Assembly: GCA_035760965.1 (NCBI GenBank)
Contig: DASTRY010000044.1
Coordinates: 62,001-126,000 of the forward strand
DNA from: JADGHX01 sp035760965
GTDB lineage: Bacteria > Pseudomonadota > Gammaproteobacteria > Steroidobacterales > Steroidobacteraceae
DNA length: 64,000 bases
Direction: 5' to 3'
Both the position numbers and the translations under genes were made by a program. The notes beneath the pieces are model-generated. The model made no database searches. It was not told the origin of the DNA and worked only from the letters and a program-made list of their open reading frames with translations. Below, one piece after another: positions 18,476 to 26,616 of the stretch (within the stretch, counting starts at the first letter, position 1; each line of letters starts with the position of its first letter).

Positions 18476-20653
18476 GTGAATCGTATCTGGGCCGCAGGGC
18501 TGGGTGCCCTCCTGAGCGTCGTGTTGTCGGCGTGTGTCCCCAAGGATGAGGCGTCTGCGTCGAATGCCGCCGGCACCGGCGCCAGCAGCGAACTCGCGGC
18601 GAATGTGGACGAGCAGCGCGCGCTGAACGCGGCGAACGAGCCGTCGCAGTGGATGCTGTACAACGGCACGTACGACGAGCAGCGCTTCAGCGCACTGAGC
18701 CAGATCGACAAGTCCAACGTCTCGCAGCTCGGGCTCGCGTGGTTCGCGGACTACGACACGAACCTCACGCAGTCCGGCACTCCGCTCTACATCGATGGCG
18801 TCATCTACGTGTCGACGGCGTGGAGCAAGGTCTACGCGTTCGACGCGCGCGACGGCAAGACGCTCTGGAAGTACGACCCGAAGACACCCGGCGAGTGGAT
18901 CCAGAACGTGTGCTGCGGCATCGTCAATCGCGGGATCGCCGCGTGGCACGGCAAGATCTATCTCGGCACGCTCGATGGCCGGCTCGTGGCGATCGATGCC
19001 AAGACGGGCAAGGAAGCCTGGTCGACGCTCACCATCGACCGGAGCAAGCACTACTCGATCACGAGCGCGCCGCGCGTCGCGAAGGGCAAGGTGTTCATCG
19101 GCAATTCCGGCGGCGAGTTCGGCGTGCGCGGCTACATCAGCGCGTACGACGCCGAGACCGGCAAGCTCGCGTGGCGCTTCTACACCGTCCCCGGCAACCC
19201 CGCGGATGGGTTCGAGAACGAGGCGATGAAGAAGGCCGCCGCGACGTGGAACGGCGAGTGGTGGAAGCTCGGCGGCGGCGGCACGGTGTGGGATGCCATC
19301 GTCTACGACCCCGTCACCGACCTTCTCTATTTCGGTACGGGCAACGGCACGCCGTGGAATCAGGCGAATCGCGACCCGAAGAGCGGCGACAACCTGTATC
19401 TCGCATCGATCATCGCCGTGAAGGCGGACACGGGCGAGTACGTGTGGCACTACCAGTCGACGCCGCAGGATACGTGGGACTACGACGCCGTCAGCCCGAT
19501 GATGGTCGTGAATCTCACGCTGGACGGCGAGAAGAAGCGCGTCATCCTGCAGCCGTGCAAGAACGGCTTCTTCTACGTGCTCGAGGCCGCGACCGGCAAG
19601 CTGCTGCGTGCGGAGCCCTTCACCGAGGTGAACTGGGCGGACGGCGTCGATATGAAGACGGGCCGGCCGCGCGTGCGGCCCGAAGCGCGGTATCCGGTCG
19701 GACGGCCGTGGAATCTCGCGCCGGGCGTGCAGGGCGCGCACGGCTGGCAGTCGAACGCGTACAGCCCGCAGACGGGGCTGATCTACGTGCCGACGCAAGT
19801 GGCGTACTTCCCGATGATCGCCGACCCGAAGTTCGCGCCGAGCGCGGTGGGCTACAACCTCGGCATCGATTTCGGGGCGCCGTTCACGTACTACCGCGAT
19901 CATCCGAACGAGAAGCAGGGATTTCAGGCGTATCTGCAGGCCATCGATCCGGTCACGGGCAAGCAGGTGTGGAAGGGTGAGCTGAACGCCAACGGCACGG
20001 GGGGCGCGCTCGCGACTGCGGGCGGACTCGTGTTCCAAGGCGGCGGCGCTTCGCAGGAATTCCGCGCGTACGATGCGGCGAACGGCACGAAGCTCTGGAG
20101 CACGCAGACGCAGACCTCCGTCGTCGCCGCGCCGATCACCTATGAGCTCGACGGCAAGCAGTACGTTGCGGTGAGCGTCGGTGGCGCCGCGCCAGGCGGT
20201 TACTACGCGCCCAACTATTCGCGGCTGCTCGTGTTCGCGCTCGGCGGCAAGGCGGTGTTGCCGCCGACGCAGGAATACACGCAGCCTCCGATCGATCCGC
20301 CGGCGTTGACGGCGTCCGCGGCGACGGTGGAAGCAGGGCGGACGAGCTACTCGAAGTACTGCGCGGCGTGCCACGGCGAGAACGGCGTGACCCGCGGCGC
20401 GAATTTCCCGGACCTGCTGCGCACGCCCTTCCTGCATTCGCAGGAGGGCTTCGATCAAGTCGTGCTCCAGGGCGTGCGGGCAGAGAAGGGCATGGCATCG
20501 TTCGCGTCGGTGCTGAAGCCCGCCGACACGGAAGCGATCCGCTGGTACATCGTGTCGCGCGCGATCGAGATCAAGAAGAATCCGCCGCCTGGGTACGGGC
20601 AAGCGCCCGGGCAACAGCGCGTGCAGCAGCCGCACGAAGAAAAGGGACGCTGA
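18476..20653 (+). CDS. PQQ-dependent quinohemoprotein alcohol dehydrogenase (lipoprotein), copy 1
   Basis: A 725-residue periplasmic dehydrogenase: lipoprotein signal (lipobox LSAC), PQQ eight-bladed propeller (~50-590) and a C-terminal cytochrome c domain with CAACH (C629-H633). The vicinal cysteines that form the active-site disulfide ring are in QNVCCGIVNRG. The catalytic aspartate motif reads WDYD (D335, D337); the second Asp is the residue that marks lanthanide-dependent PQQ dehydrogenases, whereas calcium enzymes usually have Ala, Ser or Thr there. GTG start at 18476 behind GGGGG. Electrons would pass from PQQ to haem c and on to a periplasmic acceptor. TACAAT at 18384-18389 is a possible -10 without a good -35. 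Confidence 0.92.
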   Translation: MNRIWAAGLGALLSVVLSACVPKDEASASNAAGTGASSELAANVDEQRALNAANEPSQWMLYNGTYDEQRFSALSQIDKSNVSQLGLAWFADYDTNLTQSGTPLYIDGVIYVSTAWSKVYAFDARDGKTLWKYDPKTPGEWIQNVCCGIVNRGIAAWHGKIYLGTLDGRLVAIDAKTGKEAWSTLTIDRSKHYSITSAPRVAKGKVFIGNSGGEFGVRGYISAYDAETGKLAWRFYTVPGNPADGFENEAMKKAAATWNGEWWKLGGGGTVWDAIVYDPVTDLLYFGTGNGTPWNQANRDPKSGDNLYLASIIAVKADTGEYVWHYQSTPQDTWDYDAVSPMMVVNLTLDGEKKRVILQPCKNGFFYVLEAATGKLLRAEPFTEVNWADGVDMKTGRPRVRPEARYPVGRPWNLAPGVQGAHGWQSNAYSPQTGLIYVPTQVAYFPMIADPKFAPSAVGYNLGIDFGAPFTYYRDHPNEKQGFQAYLQAIDPVTGKQVWKGELNANGTGGALATAGGLVFQGGGASQEFRAYDAANGTKLWSTQTQTSVVAAPITYELDGKQYVAVSVGGAAPGGYYAPNYSRLLVFALGGKAVLPPTQEYTQPPIDPPALTASAATVEAGRTSYSKYCAACHGENGVTRGANFPDLLRTPFLHSQEGFDQVVLQGVRAEKGMASFASVLKPADTEAIRWYIVSRAIEIKKNPPPGYGQAPGQQRVQQPHEEKGR

Positions 20654-20661
20654 GATGCGCG

Positions 20662-20688
20662 CGCGGCCGGGCCATGTGGCCGGCCGCG
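20662..20688 (+). terminator. Stem-loop after the PQQ dehydrogenase gene
   Basis: Nine bases after the TGA, arms CGCGGCCGG (20662-20670) and CCGGCCGCG (20680-20688) pair perfectly, with an inner CC/GG extension around ATGT. It sits in a convergent gap between the PQQ dehydrogenase and the cupin gene. There is no U-tract, so function as an intrinsic terminator is uncertain. Confidence 0.4.
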
Positions 20689-20753
20689 TCGATTCATTCA
20701 GCAGGTGTGCCCGAATGCGTCGCTCCCGCGCAAGCAATTGCGATGCGGTCGGC

Positions 20754-21428
20754 TCAGGGGAAGCGCGGAGGCTGCGCGAGGTGTCCCGATTTCACCCACA
20801 CCTTGCAGCCGCGCGCCCCCGCAATCGCGTCGAGCACGGCGCCTGATGGCAGCCGCAGCCAGGAGTGCGTGACGAATTCTTCGTCGCTTTCGCGAAACGA
20901 GCCCTCCAGCACCAGCAGCTCGATGCCGCCGGGCAAGGGCAGGTGGAGCGCCGTGTTCGGCTCCCACGCTTCCAGGCGAACGTCCTCCCGCCCATCGCAG
21001 AACAGCGGCATCGTGCTGACGCCCGCTCTATCCCGCTCGGGGATGAATCGCATCTTGCCCGTAGGAATCTGCACCGGCGTGCGATCCGCAGGATCGAATT
21101 GCCAGAGCTTCACGAAGATCGTGCAGCCTTGCTCGGAGCCGGGGCGATGTTTCGATGTGGGCGGGTTGCGAATGTAGTAGCCGGCGGGATAGTCGCCGTG
21201 CTCATCCTGGAACGTGCCCTCCAGGACCAGGAATTCTTCGCCGCCGCCGTGAGTATGCGGCGAGAAGTGACTGTTCGGCGCGTAGCGCACGATGCTCGTC
21301 GCGCGCGCCACCTCGTCGCCGATACGATCGAGCATGCGCCGGTCGACGCCGGCCATCGGTGACGGCACCCACTCGAGCTGCGCGGCGTGCACGGCCGCGC
21401 GCCGCGCGAAATCTGCATTGAGCTGCAT
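20754..21428 (-). CDS. ChrR-like bicupin protein
   Basis: A 224-residue soluble protein made of two cupin units, similar to the cupin part of ChrR anti-sigma factors. The first unit carries a full metal-binding set (SHFSPHTHGGGEEFLVLEG, then GDYPAGYYIRNP); the second (LEAWEPNTALHLPLPGGIEL) lacks the first histidines. The N-terminal zinc-binding anti-sigma domain of real ChrR is absent and no sigma factor is adjacent, so an anti-sigma role is unlikely. ATG at 21428 has GGAGGAG about ten bases upstream; upstream in-frame starts to 21602 overlap the divergent gene and were rejected. Confidence 0.8.
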   Translation of the reverse strand: MQLNADFARRAAVHAAQLEWVPSPMAGVDRRMLDRIGDEVARATSIVRYAPNSHFSPHTHGGGEEFLVLEGTFQDEHGDYPAGYYIRNPPTSKHRPGSEQGCTIFVKLWQFDPADRTPVQIPTGKMRFIPERDRAGVSTMPLFCDGREDVRLEAWEPNTALHLPLPGGIELLVLEGSFRESDEEFVTHSWLRLPSGAVLDAIAGARGCKVWVKSGHLAQPPRFP

Positions 21429-21572
21429 GGCAGTGCACTCCTCCGCGAAGTCTCGACCTATGATGGCCCCAAGCGGCGTCGCGTCGCCACTGCACCGCGA
21501 CCGTAGCGCTTGGACGTACCGCTGCTTTAGAGTGCGGCGGATATCACTCCTGCAGCACTCACCCCCGACCCG

Positions 21573-23345
21573 ATGTCCCGCCCCGCCGACGATTACGCGC
21601 AACGCGAGAGCGCGCGCGCCGCACGCGCCGAAAAGCTCGGCAGACTGGAGACACTCATCGCGGGCATGCGCCTCGTGCTCGCTGCGGTCATCGTCGCGAT
21701 GGTGTGGTGGTCAATGTTCCGCCACGCCTTCTCCGCTTACTGGCTGATCATTCCAGCGGCAGGGTTCGTCGGTCTCGTCCTGTATCACGGCACCGTTCGC
21801 ACCGGTCGAGCTCGCGCGCAGCGCGCAGTGCAGTTCTATCGTGATGGCATCGCCCGCCTCGAAGATCGCTGGGAAGGCAAGGGCGAGGGCGGCGCGCGCT
21901 TCCAAGACCCGCATCACGTCTACTCCGGCGATCTCGATCTTTTCGGCACCGGCAGCCTCTTCGAGCTGCTTTGCACCGCCCGCACGCGCATGGGCGAAGA
22001 GAAGCTCGCGTCATGGCTCCTGGCACCGGCGTCGCCGGACACGCTTCGCGAGCGTCAGGCCAGCATCGTCGATCTGCGCCCGCGCCTGGATCTAAGGGAA
22101 GACCTCGCCGTCGCCGGCGCAAGTGCCGGAACGGAAATGCGCCCGCAAGCACTGCTCGATTGGGCCGAAGCACCGAACGAGCTCACGGGCGTCGGCGTGC
22201 GCGTGGCGGCGTGGAGTCTGCCGCCGCTCGCGATCGTGACGCTGGTCGTGTGGGGCTGGAGCTGGCCCTTCTTTCTGGTGCTGCTCATCGAGGGCGTCGT
22301 TCTCGCGGCGCTCGGCAAGCAGATCGGCCGTGTGCTGAAGGACGGCGAAAACGCCTTCGAGGGAATGCGCCTCTTCGCGGAGCTGCTCACGCGAATGGAG
22401 CGCGAGCCGTACGATGCTCCGCCGCTGCAGGCTCTGATCCGGCGGCTGCGCTCGCACACGCTGCCGGCATCCCGCGCGATCGCCCGCCTCAGCACGATTG
22501 CCAACCTGGCGGGATCCCGCCGCAACCAGATCATTCTCGTCGCGGGCGTGCCCTTGATGTATCCGCTATTGGTCGCGCTCGCCGCCGAGCGTTGGCGGAG
22601 GGATCACGGGAGCGTCGTTCGCAACTGGGTCGACTGCGTCGCGGAGCTCGAAGCGCTGCTTTCGCTGGCGGCCTACGGTTACGAGCACCCGGACGATCCT
22701 TTCGCGCGCATCATCGACGGGCCGGCTTGCTTTCGGGCCACGCAGATCGGCCATCCGCTCATTCCGGAGGCACGCTGCGTCCGCAACGACGTGCACGTCG
22801 GCGATGGCGCTCGCGTCCTGATCGTGAGCGGCTCGAACATGTCGGGCAAGAGCACGCTCCTGCGAACGGTCGGGATCAACACCGTGCTCGCGATGGCCGG
22901 CGGTCCGGTGCGCGCGCGCAGTCTCGAGCTGACGCCGTTGCAGACCGGCGCGAGCATCCGGATCAGCGATTCGCTGCGCGAAGGCAGCTCGCACTTCTAC
23001 GCGGAGATCCGCCGGCTGCGCCAGCTGTTCGAGCTCGCCGGCCGCCGCCCGGCGCTGCTGTTCTTGCTCGATGAGGTGCTGCAGGGAACGAATTCGCACG
23101 ACCGTCGCATCGGTGCCGAGGGCATCGTGCGCGGATTCGTGAGCCGCGGCGCCATCGGGCTCCTGAGCACGCACGATCTGGCGCTCACCGAGATTGGCGA
23201 GTGGGAGCCGGGCACCGTGTGCAACATGCATTTCCAGGACGAGCTGCGCGACGGGCGCATGACCTTCGATTTCAAGCTGCGGCCGGGCGTCGTGACGAAG
23301 AGCAATGGGCTCGAGCTGATGCGCTCCATCGGGCTCGATGTCTGA
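21573..23345 (+). CDS. Membrane-anchored MutS-family ATPase
   Basis: A 590-residue protein with the MutS C-terminal ATPase (Walker A GSNMSGKST, signature DEVLQGTNSHDR, LSTHDLALTE) and a helical MutS-III-like lever region, but without the mismatch-recognition and connector domains of true MutS. Two strongly hydrophobic pairs of segments are visible at ~31-70 and ~215-250, and perhaps another at ~330, so the protein is probably membrane bound. Homologues are annotated as MutS-like proteins of unknown role; classical mismatch repair is unlikely. Its ATG (21573) lies 144 bp from the divergent cupin start. Confidence 0.85.
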   Translation: MSRPADDYAQRESARAARAEKLGRLETLIAGMRLVLAAVIVAMVWWSMFRHAFSAYWLIIPAAGFVGLVLYHGTVRTGRARAQRAVQFYRDGIARLEDRWEGKGEGGARFQDPHHVYSGDLDLFGTGSLFELLCTARTRMGEEKLASWLLAPASPDTLRERQASIVDLRPRLDLREDLAVAGASAGTEMRPQALLDWAEAPNELTGVGVRVAAWSLPPLAIVTLVVWGWSWPFFLVLLIEGVVLAALGKQIGRVLKDGENAFEGMRLFAELLTRMEREPYDAPPLQALIRRLRSHTLPASRAIARLSTIANLAGSRRNQIILVAGVPLMYPLLVALAAERWRRDHGSVVRNWVDCVAELEALLSLAAYGYEHPDDPFARIIDGPACFRATQIGHPLIPEARCVRNDVHVGDGARVLIVSGSNMSGKSTLLRTVGINTVLAMAGGPVRARSLELTPLQTGASIRISDSLREGSSHFYAEIRRLRQLFELAGRRPALLFLLDEVLQGTNSHDRRIGAEGIVRGFVSRGAIGLLSTHDLALTEIGEWEPGTVCNMHFQDELRDGRMTFDFKLRPGVVTKSNGLELMRSIGLDV

Positions 23346-23375
23346 GCGAGGCGCGACGACGCCATTGAGGGCGCT

Positions 23376-23435
23376 GCGCACGACCTGAGGCCTCGGCGCA
23401 CGGGCTGAGCCCGCGGCGCACGCGCTGAGCTCGGT
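23376..23435. repeat. Three tandem 20-bp repeats between convergent genes
   Basis: Units at 23376-23395, 23396-23415 and 23416-23435 share the pattern GCGCACGnnCTGAGnC followed by a GC-rich end. Each unit contains its own small palindrome (GAGGCCTC, GGGCTGAGCCC, GAGCTC). They lie between the stop of the MutS-like gene and the stop of the exonuclease gene and could act as terminator or processing hairpins for both. Confidence 0.6.
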
Positions 23436-23497
23436 CGTCGATCCGCACAATGTCGTTTGCGCCGGGACGCGTCGCGGAGCGGCCGCCGCGCGACGGC

Positions 23498-24334
23498 TTA
23501 GGCGACGGGCGCTTTCCGGGCGCGCTCCAGTAGCCGCGCATCGCCGATCTCCGCGGCGTGCGCAGCCAGCTCGGGCGTGGCGCCGCGCCACTGAATCTCG
23601 TCGACGTTCCGGAAGAGCGGCGCATCCGTCTTCAGCGTCGCAAGCGTCTTGAAGAGCAGCGCCTGCTCGCGTCGCTCGCCGCTCAGCACCTCGGCCGGAA
23701 AGTCCTCGAGCTTGCCGAAGCGCGCGATGAGCCGTGCGGCGCCCACCTCACCGATGCCCGACAATCCCGGATAGCCGTCGGCGCTATCGCCGACGAGCGC
23801 CAGAAAATCCGGAATGTGCTCCGGGTCGACGCCGAACTTCTCGCGCACGCCCGCGGCGTCGCGAATCTTCTTCGACTTGCGATCGATCTGCACGACGCGC
23901 TCGTCCCGAACGCATTGCGCGAGGTCCTTGTCGGGCGTCCAGATGCACACCTTCTGCACACGCTCGTCGAGCGAGGCGAGATGCGCCGCCGAGGCGAGCG
24001 CATCGTCCGCTTCCAGCTCGACCATCGGCCACACCGCCACACCCATCGCGGCGAGCGCGCGCTCGAGCGGGTGGAACTGCGCGAGCAGCGCCGGAGCGAC
24101 GCCCTCGCCGGTCTTGTAGCCGGGCCACAGGTCGTTGCGAAACGATTCGATGACGTGATCGGTCGCGACGCCGAGGTGCGTCGCGCCGCCCTCGATCGTT
24201 TCGAGCACGGTGTGCAGCACGCCCGCGACTGCGCCGAAAGGCTTGTCCTTCCCCTTGTTGAAGCGGCGCTGGCCGTAGAAGTGCCGGAACAGCTCGTAAG
24301 TCCCATCGATGAGGTGCACGATCATGGCGGGCAT
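23498..24334 (-). CDS. 5'-3' exonuclease, PIN/FLAP-like (polymerase I small-domain type)
   Basis: A 278-residue stand-alone 5' nuclease. Acidic metal-site residues are seen in HLIDGTYELFRHF, ELEADDALASAA and WTPDKDLAQ, followed by the helix-hairpin-helix YPGLSGIGEVGAARLIARFG. This matches the N-terminal nuclease domain of DNA polymerase I without the polymerase, as in Xni/ExoIX-like proteins, and is expected to act on flap or RNA-primer structures. Two starts nine bases apart (24334 and 24325) are both possible; neither has a strong ribosome site. Confidence 0.9.
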   Translation of the reverse strand: MPAMIVHLIDGTYELFRHFYGQRRFNKGKDKPFGAVAGVLHTVLETIEGGATHLGVATDHVIESFRNDLWPGYKTGEGVAPALLAQFHPLERALAAMGVAVWPMVELEADDALASAAHLASLDERVQKVCIWTPDKDLAQCVRDERVVQIDRKSKKIRDAAGVREKFGVDPEHIPDFLALVGDSADGYPGLSGIGEVGAARLIARFGKLEDFPAEVLSGERREQALLFKTLATLKTDAPLFRNVDEIQWRGATPELAAHAAEIGDARLLERARKAPVA

Positions 24335-24408
24335 GGTACAGCACCGTGAGTCAGCCGCCGGCCGCGCGCCGACGCGTCGACGCGTGCCCCGCGATCGACC
24401 CGCGAGTC

Positions 24409-25695
24409 TCAGGATTCCGTGGCCGGCTGCCGCGCAGCGGATCCTTCCGAACCGAACCGCTCGACGGCGGAGTGCGCCTGCAGCTCGCCTTCCCACTTCG
24501 CCACGGCGGCCGTGGCGACGCTGTTGCCGATCACGTTCGTCGCCGATCGACCCATGTCGAGGAAGTGATCGATACCGAGCAGCAGCAGCAGCCCGGCCTC
24601 CGGAATGTTGAACTGCGCGAGCGTCGCCGCGATGACGACCAGCGACGCGCGCGGCACGCCCGCGATGCCTTTCGAGGTCAGCATGAGAACCGCCACCATG
24701 GCCACCTGCTGCGCGATCGTGACTTCGATGCCGTACACCTGCGCGATGAACATCACGGCGAACGTGCAGTACATCATCGAGCCGTCGAGATTGAAGGAGT
24801 AGCCGATCGGCAGCACGAAGCTCGCGATCCGGTTGCTCACGCCGTAGCGTTCGAGCTCCTCGAGCGTCTTGGGATACGCCGCCTCGGAGCTGGCGGTGGA
24901 GAAGGCGAGGATCACCGGCTCCCGCAACCGCCGCACGAGTCGCAGGAGGGAGGGTCCGACGACGAACACCCCCAGCGCGATCAGCAGCCCCCACAGCAGC
25001 ACGATCCCGAGGTAGAACTCACCGATCAGGAGGCCGTAGACGCCGACGATCTGCAGGCCCTCCTTGGCGACCATGCCCGCCAGCGCACCGAACACCGCGA
25101 GGGGCGCGAACAGCATCACGTAGGCGGTGACCTTCAGCATGATGTGCGAGACCGCGTCCAGGAGGACGATGACGGGCTTCGAGCGCTCGCCGAGCGCGGC
25201 CATCGCGGTGCCGAAGAACACCGAAAACACGACGATCTGCAGGATCTCGTTGCGCGCCATCGAATCGAGAATGCTCGTCGGGATCGTGTGCGAGATGAAG
25301 CCCTCGACGGAGAGCCCGGTCGCCTGGATGCCGGTCGCGGTGCTCGCGGCGGGCGGGGTGAGCTGCATCGCCTTGCCGGGCTCGAACACCCCGACGAGCA
25401 CCAACCCGAGCGTCAGGGAGATGAGCGAGGCGAAGATGAACCAGCCGAGCGCCTTGCCGCCGATGCGCCCGACCGTGGCGATGTCGCCCATCTTCGCGAT
25501 GCCGACGACGAGCGTCGAGAAGACGAGCGGCGCGATGATCATCTTGATGAGGCGCAGGAAGGCGTTGGGGATCAGCGAGACGCCCGCCGCGAACCCGGCG
25601 GCCGAGCCCGGGAAGAACCGGAACACGAGGTAGCCGACCGCCACACCGAGCACGAGGCCGATCACGATGAACGTCGTCAGGCGATTCGATCGCAT
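24409..25695 (-). CDS. Dicarboxylate/amino acid:cation symporter (DctA/GltP-like)
   Basis: A 428-residue SLC1-family transporter with the complete set of family motifs: the serine-rich loop AFSTASSEAAYPKT, GYSFNLDGSMMYC in TM7 and the TSKGIAGVPRASLV hairpin loop. It probably takes up C4-dicarboxylates or glutamate with Na+ or H+. ATG at 25695 was preferred because residues upstream of it (to 25779) are Arg-rich and not membrane-like. It is monocistronic; the 290-bp gap upstream contains two palindromes, listed separately. It closely resembles cytoplasmic-membrane glutamate/dicarboxylate carriers and is more canonical than the paralogue at 13045. Confidence 0.93.
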   Translation of the reverse strand: MRSNRLTTFIVIGLVLGVAVGYLVFRFFPGSAAGFAAGVSLIPNAFLRLIKMIIAPLVFSTLVVGIAKMGDIATVGRIGGKALGWFIFASLISLTLGLVLVGVFEPGKAMQLTPPAASTATGIQATGLSVEGFISHTIPTSILDSMARNEILQIVVFSVFFGTAMAALGERSKPVIVLLDAVSHIMLKVTAYVMLFAPLAVFGALAGMVAKEGLQIVGVYGLLIGEFYLGIVLLWGLLIALGVFVVGPSLLRLVRRLREPVILAFSTASSEAAYPKTLEELERYGVSNRIASFVLPIGYSFNLDGSMMYCTFAVMFIAQVYGIEVTIAQQVAMVAVLMLTSKGIAGVPRASLVVIAATLAQFNIPEAGLLLLLGIDHFLDMGRSATNVIGNSVATAAVAKWEGELQAHSAVERFGSEGSAARQPATES

Positions 25696-25786
25696 GTGCG
25701 TACGGGGCCTTTCAGTCGATCTGTTCGTACGAGAGACGGCATTGCGGGGGCGATTCCGGACGCCCGCGCGTGCCATCACCGCGATT

Positions 25787-25801
25787 GGTCAAAAATTGAC
25801 C
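25787..25801. promoter_or_regulatory. Palindrome GGTCAA-AAA-TTGACC upstream of the symporter gene
   Basis: A perfect 6+6 inverted repeat with a 3-base spacer, about 90 bp upstream of the leftward symporter start, in a locally AT-rich spot. It has the size and symmetry of a dimeric regulator site. The regulator is unknown and no convincing promoter hexamers are positioned around it. Confidence 0.4.
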
Positions 25802-25865
25802 GCTGCAACGAAAATGCCGCTCTGTCTGCGGATTCACGCCACTGCAATACCATTCACACACAGAC

Positions 25866-25888
25866 TTATCCACAGCTTCTGTGGATAA
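25866..25888. promoter_or_regulatory. Inverted pair of perfect DnaA boxes
   Basis: TTATCCACA (25866-25874) and its reverse complement TGTGGATAA (25880-25888) face each other; including flanking bases they form a 10-bp perfect inverted repeat with a CTT spacer. Both match the consensus DnaA box exactly. They lie in the gap between the divergent symporter and SixA-side sequence. Whether DnaA binds here, or whether this is simply a hairpin-forming terminator, cannot be seen; there is no U-tract and no dnaA, dnaN or gidA nearby. Confidence 0.5.
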
Positions 25889-25985
25889 CCTGCCGCCTCC
25901 GCCGCGGTGACCTGTGCGTGCGCGGACGGCGTGCGCGCACAAATCCGGCGCAATGTCGAGAGCTGCGCGGCCTCACCCACCGAGC

Positions 25986-26489
25986 TCAGTCCATCTTCCG
26001 CAAGACGCGGGGCGGAACGAACGCAGTCAGCGTTCCTTGACCGGCAGCCACTTCGCCCTCGAACTCCACGCACGCGACGCTTCCCTTCTTGAGAGGCGCG
26101 AACGCCCGCGCGCCCGGCCCCGCGACGCACAGCGCCAGCAGCTCGCCGAGCCGCGGCTCGTGACCCACGAGCGCCACGCGTTTCTCAGTTCTCCCACGCA
26201 ATAGGGTCAAGACGGCTTCCGGGCTGCCGCTCGGCGCCAGCTCGGGGGTATCGATTCCTTCGGGCCAGCCGGCCTCGTCCGTGAGGATGTCCGCGGTCTG
26301 CCGGGTGCGCACGAGCGGGCTCGTGAGGAGCGTGTCGATCTTCGGCAGCCAGCGCGCGAGCCCGGGCATCGCCTTGCGGAATTTTCGTTTGCCCTTGGGC
26401 GAGAGCGGCCGATCCCGATCGTCCGGCCAGCGTGCGCGATCGCGGTCGAATGCGATGGCATGCCGCACGAGAATGACTTCGAGGCCCAT
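25986..26489 (-). CDS. sixA: Phosphohistidine phosphatase SixA-like
   Basis: A 167-residue histidine-phosphatase protein with the phosphate pocket VILVRHAIA, SPLVRTRQTADIL and the second catalytic histidine in ALVGHEPRLGELL. The length is typical of SixA, which removes phosphate from histidine residues such as HPt domains of phosphorelays. An HPt-bearing hybrid kinase is encoded about 17 kb away, but a functional link is speculation. It is monocistronic and divergent from the M20 peptidase gene. Confidence 0.88.
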   Translation of the reverse strand: MGLEVILVRHAIAFDRDRARWPDDRDRPLSPKGKRKFRKAMPGLARWLPKIDTLLTSPLVRTRQTADILTDEAGWPEGIDTPELAPSGSPEAVLTLLRGRTEKRVALVGHEPRLGELLALCVAGPGARAFAPLKKGSVACVEFEGEVAAGQGTLTAFVPPRVLRKMD

Positions 26490-26616
26490 GACGGGCGCAT
26501 ACGCTACACGATTTCAGCGAACATGCCGCGGACGCCCCCGGTGACGCGGCGAACCGCAGTCGGCCAGGTCCTCGGTTCTGCCACCATACGCGCCCAGAAA
26601 GGAAACCTTCGCACGC

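Noticed and set aside
18410..20737. A 775-codon minus-strand open frame opposite PQQ dehydrogenase copy 1
   Set aside because: Covers the whole propeller gene in antisense; Arg/Leu-rich and without recognisable domain.
21429..21602. Longer N-terminus for the cupin protein
   Set aside because: It would overlap the divergent MutS-like start, is Arg/Cys-rich, and the ATG at 21428 has its own GGAGGAG.
25696..25985. Possible chromosomal origin because of two DnaA boxes and a locally AT-rich spot
   Set aside because: Only two boxes, no clear DNA-unwinding region and no dnaA, dnaN, gyrB, rpmH or gidA in the window.
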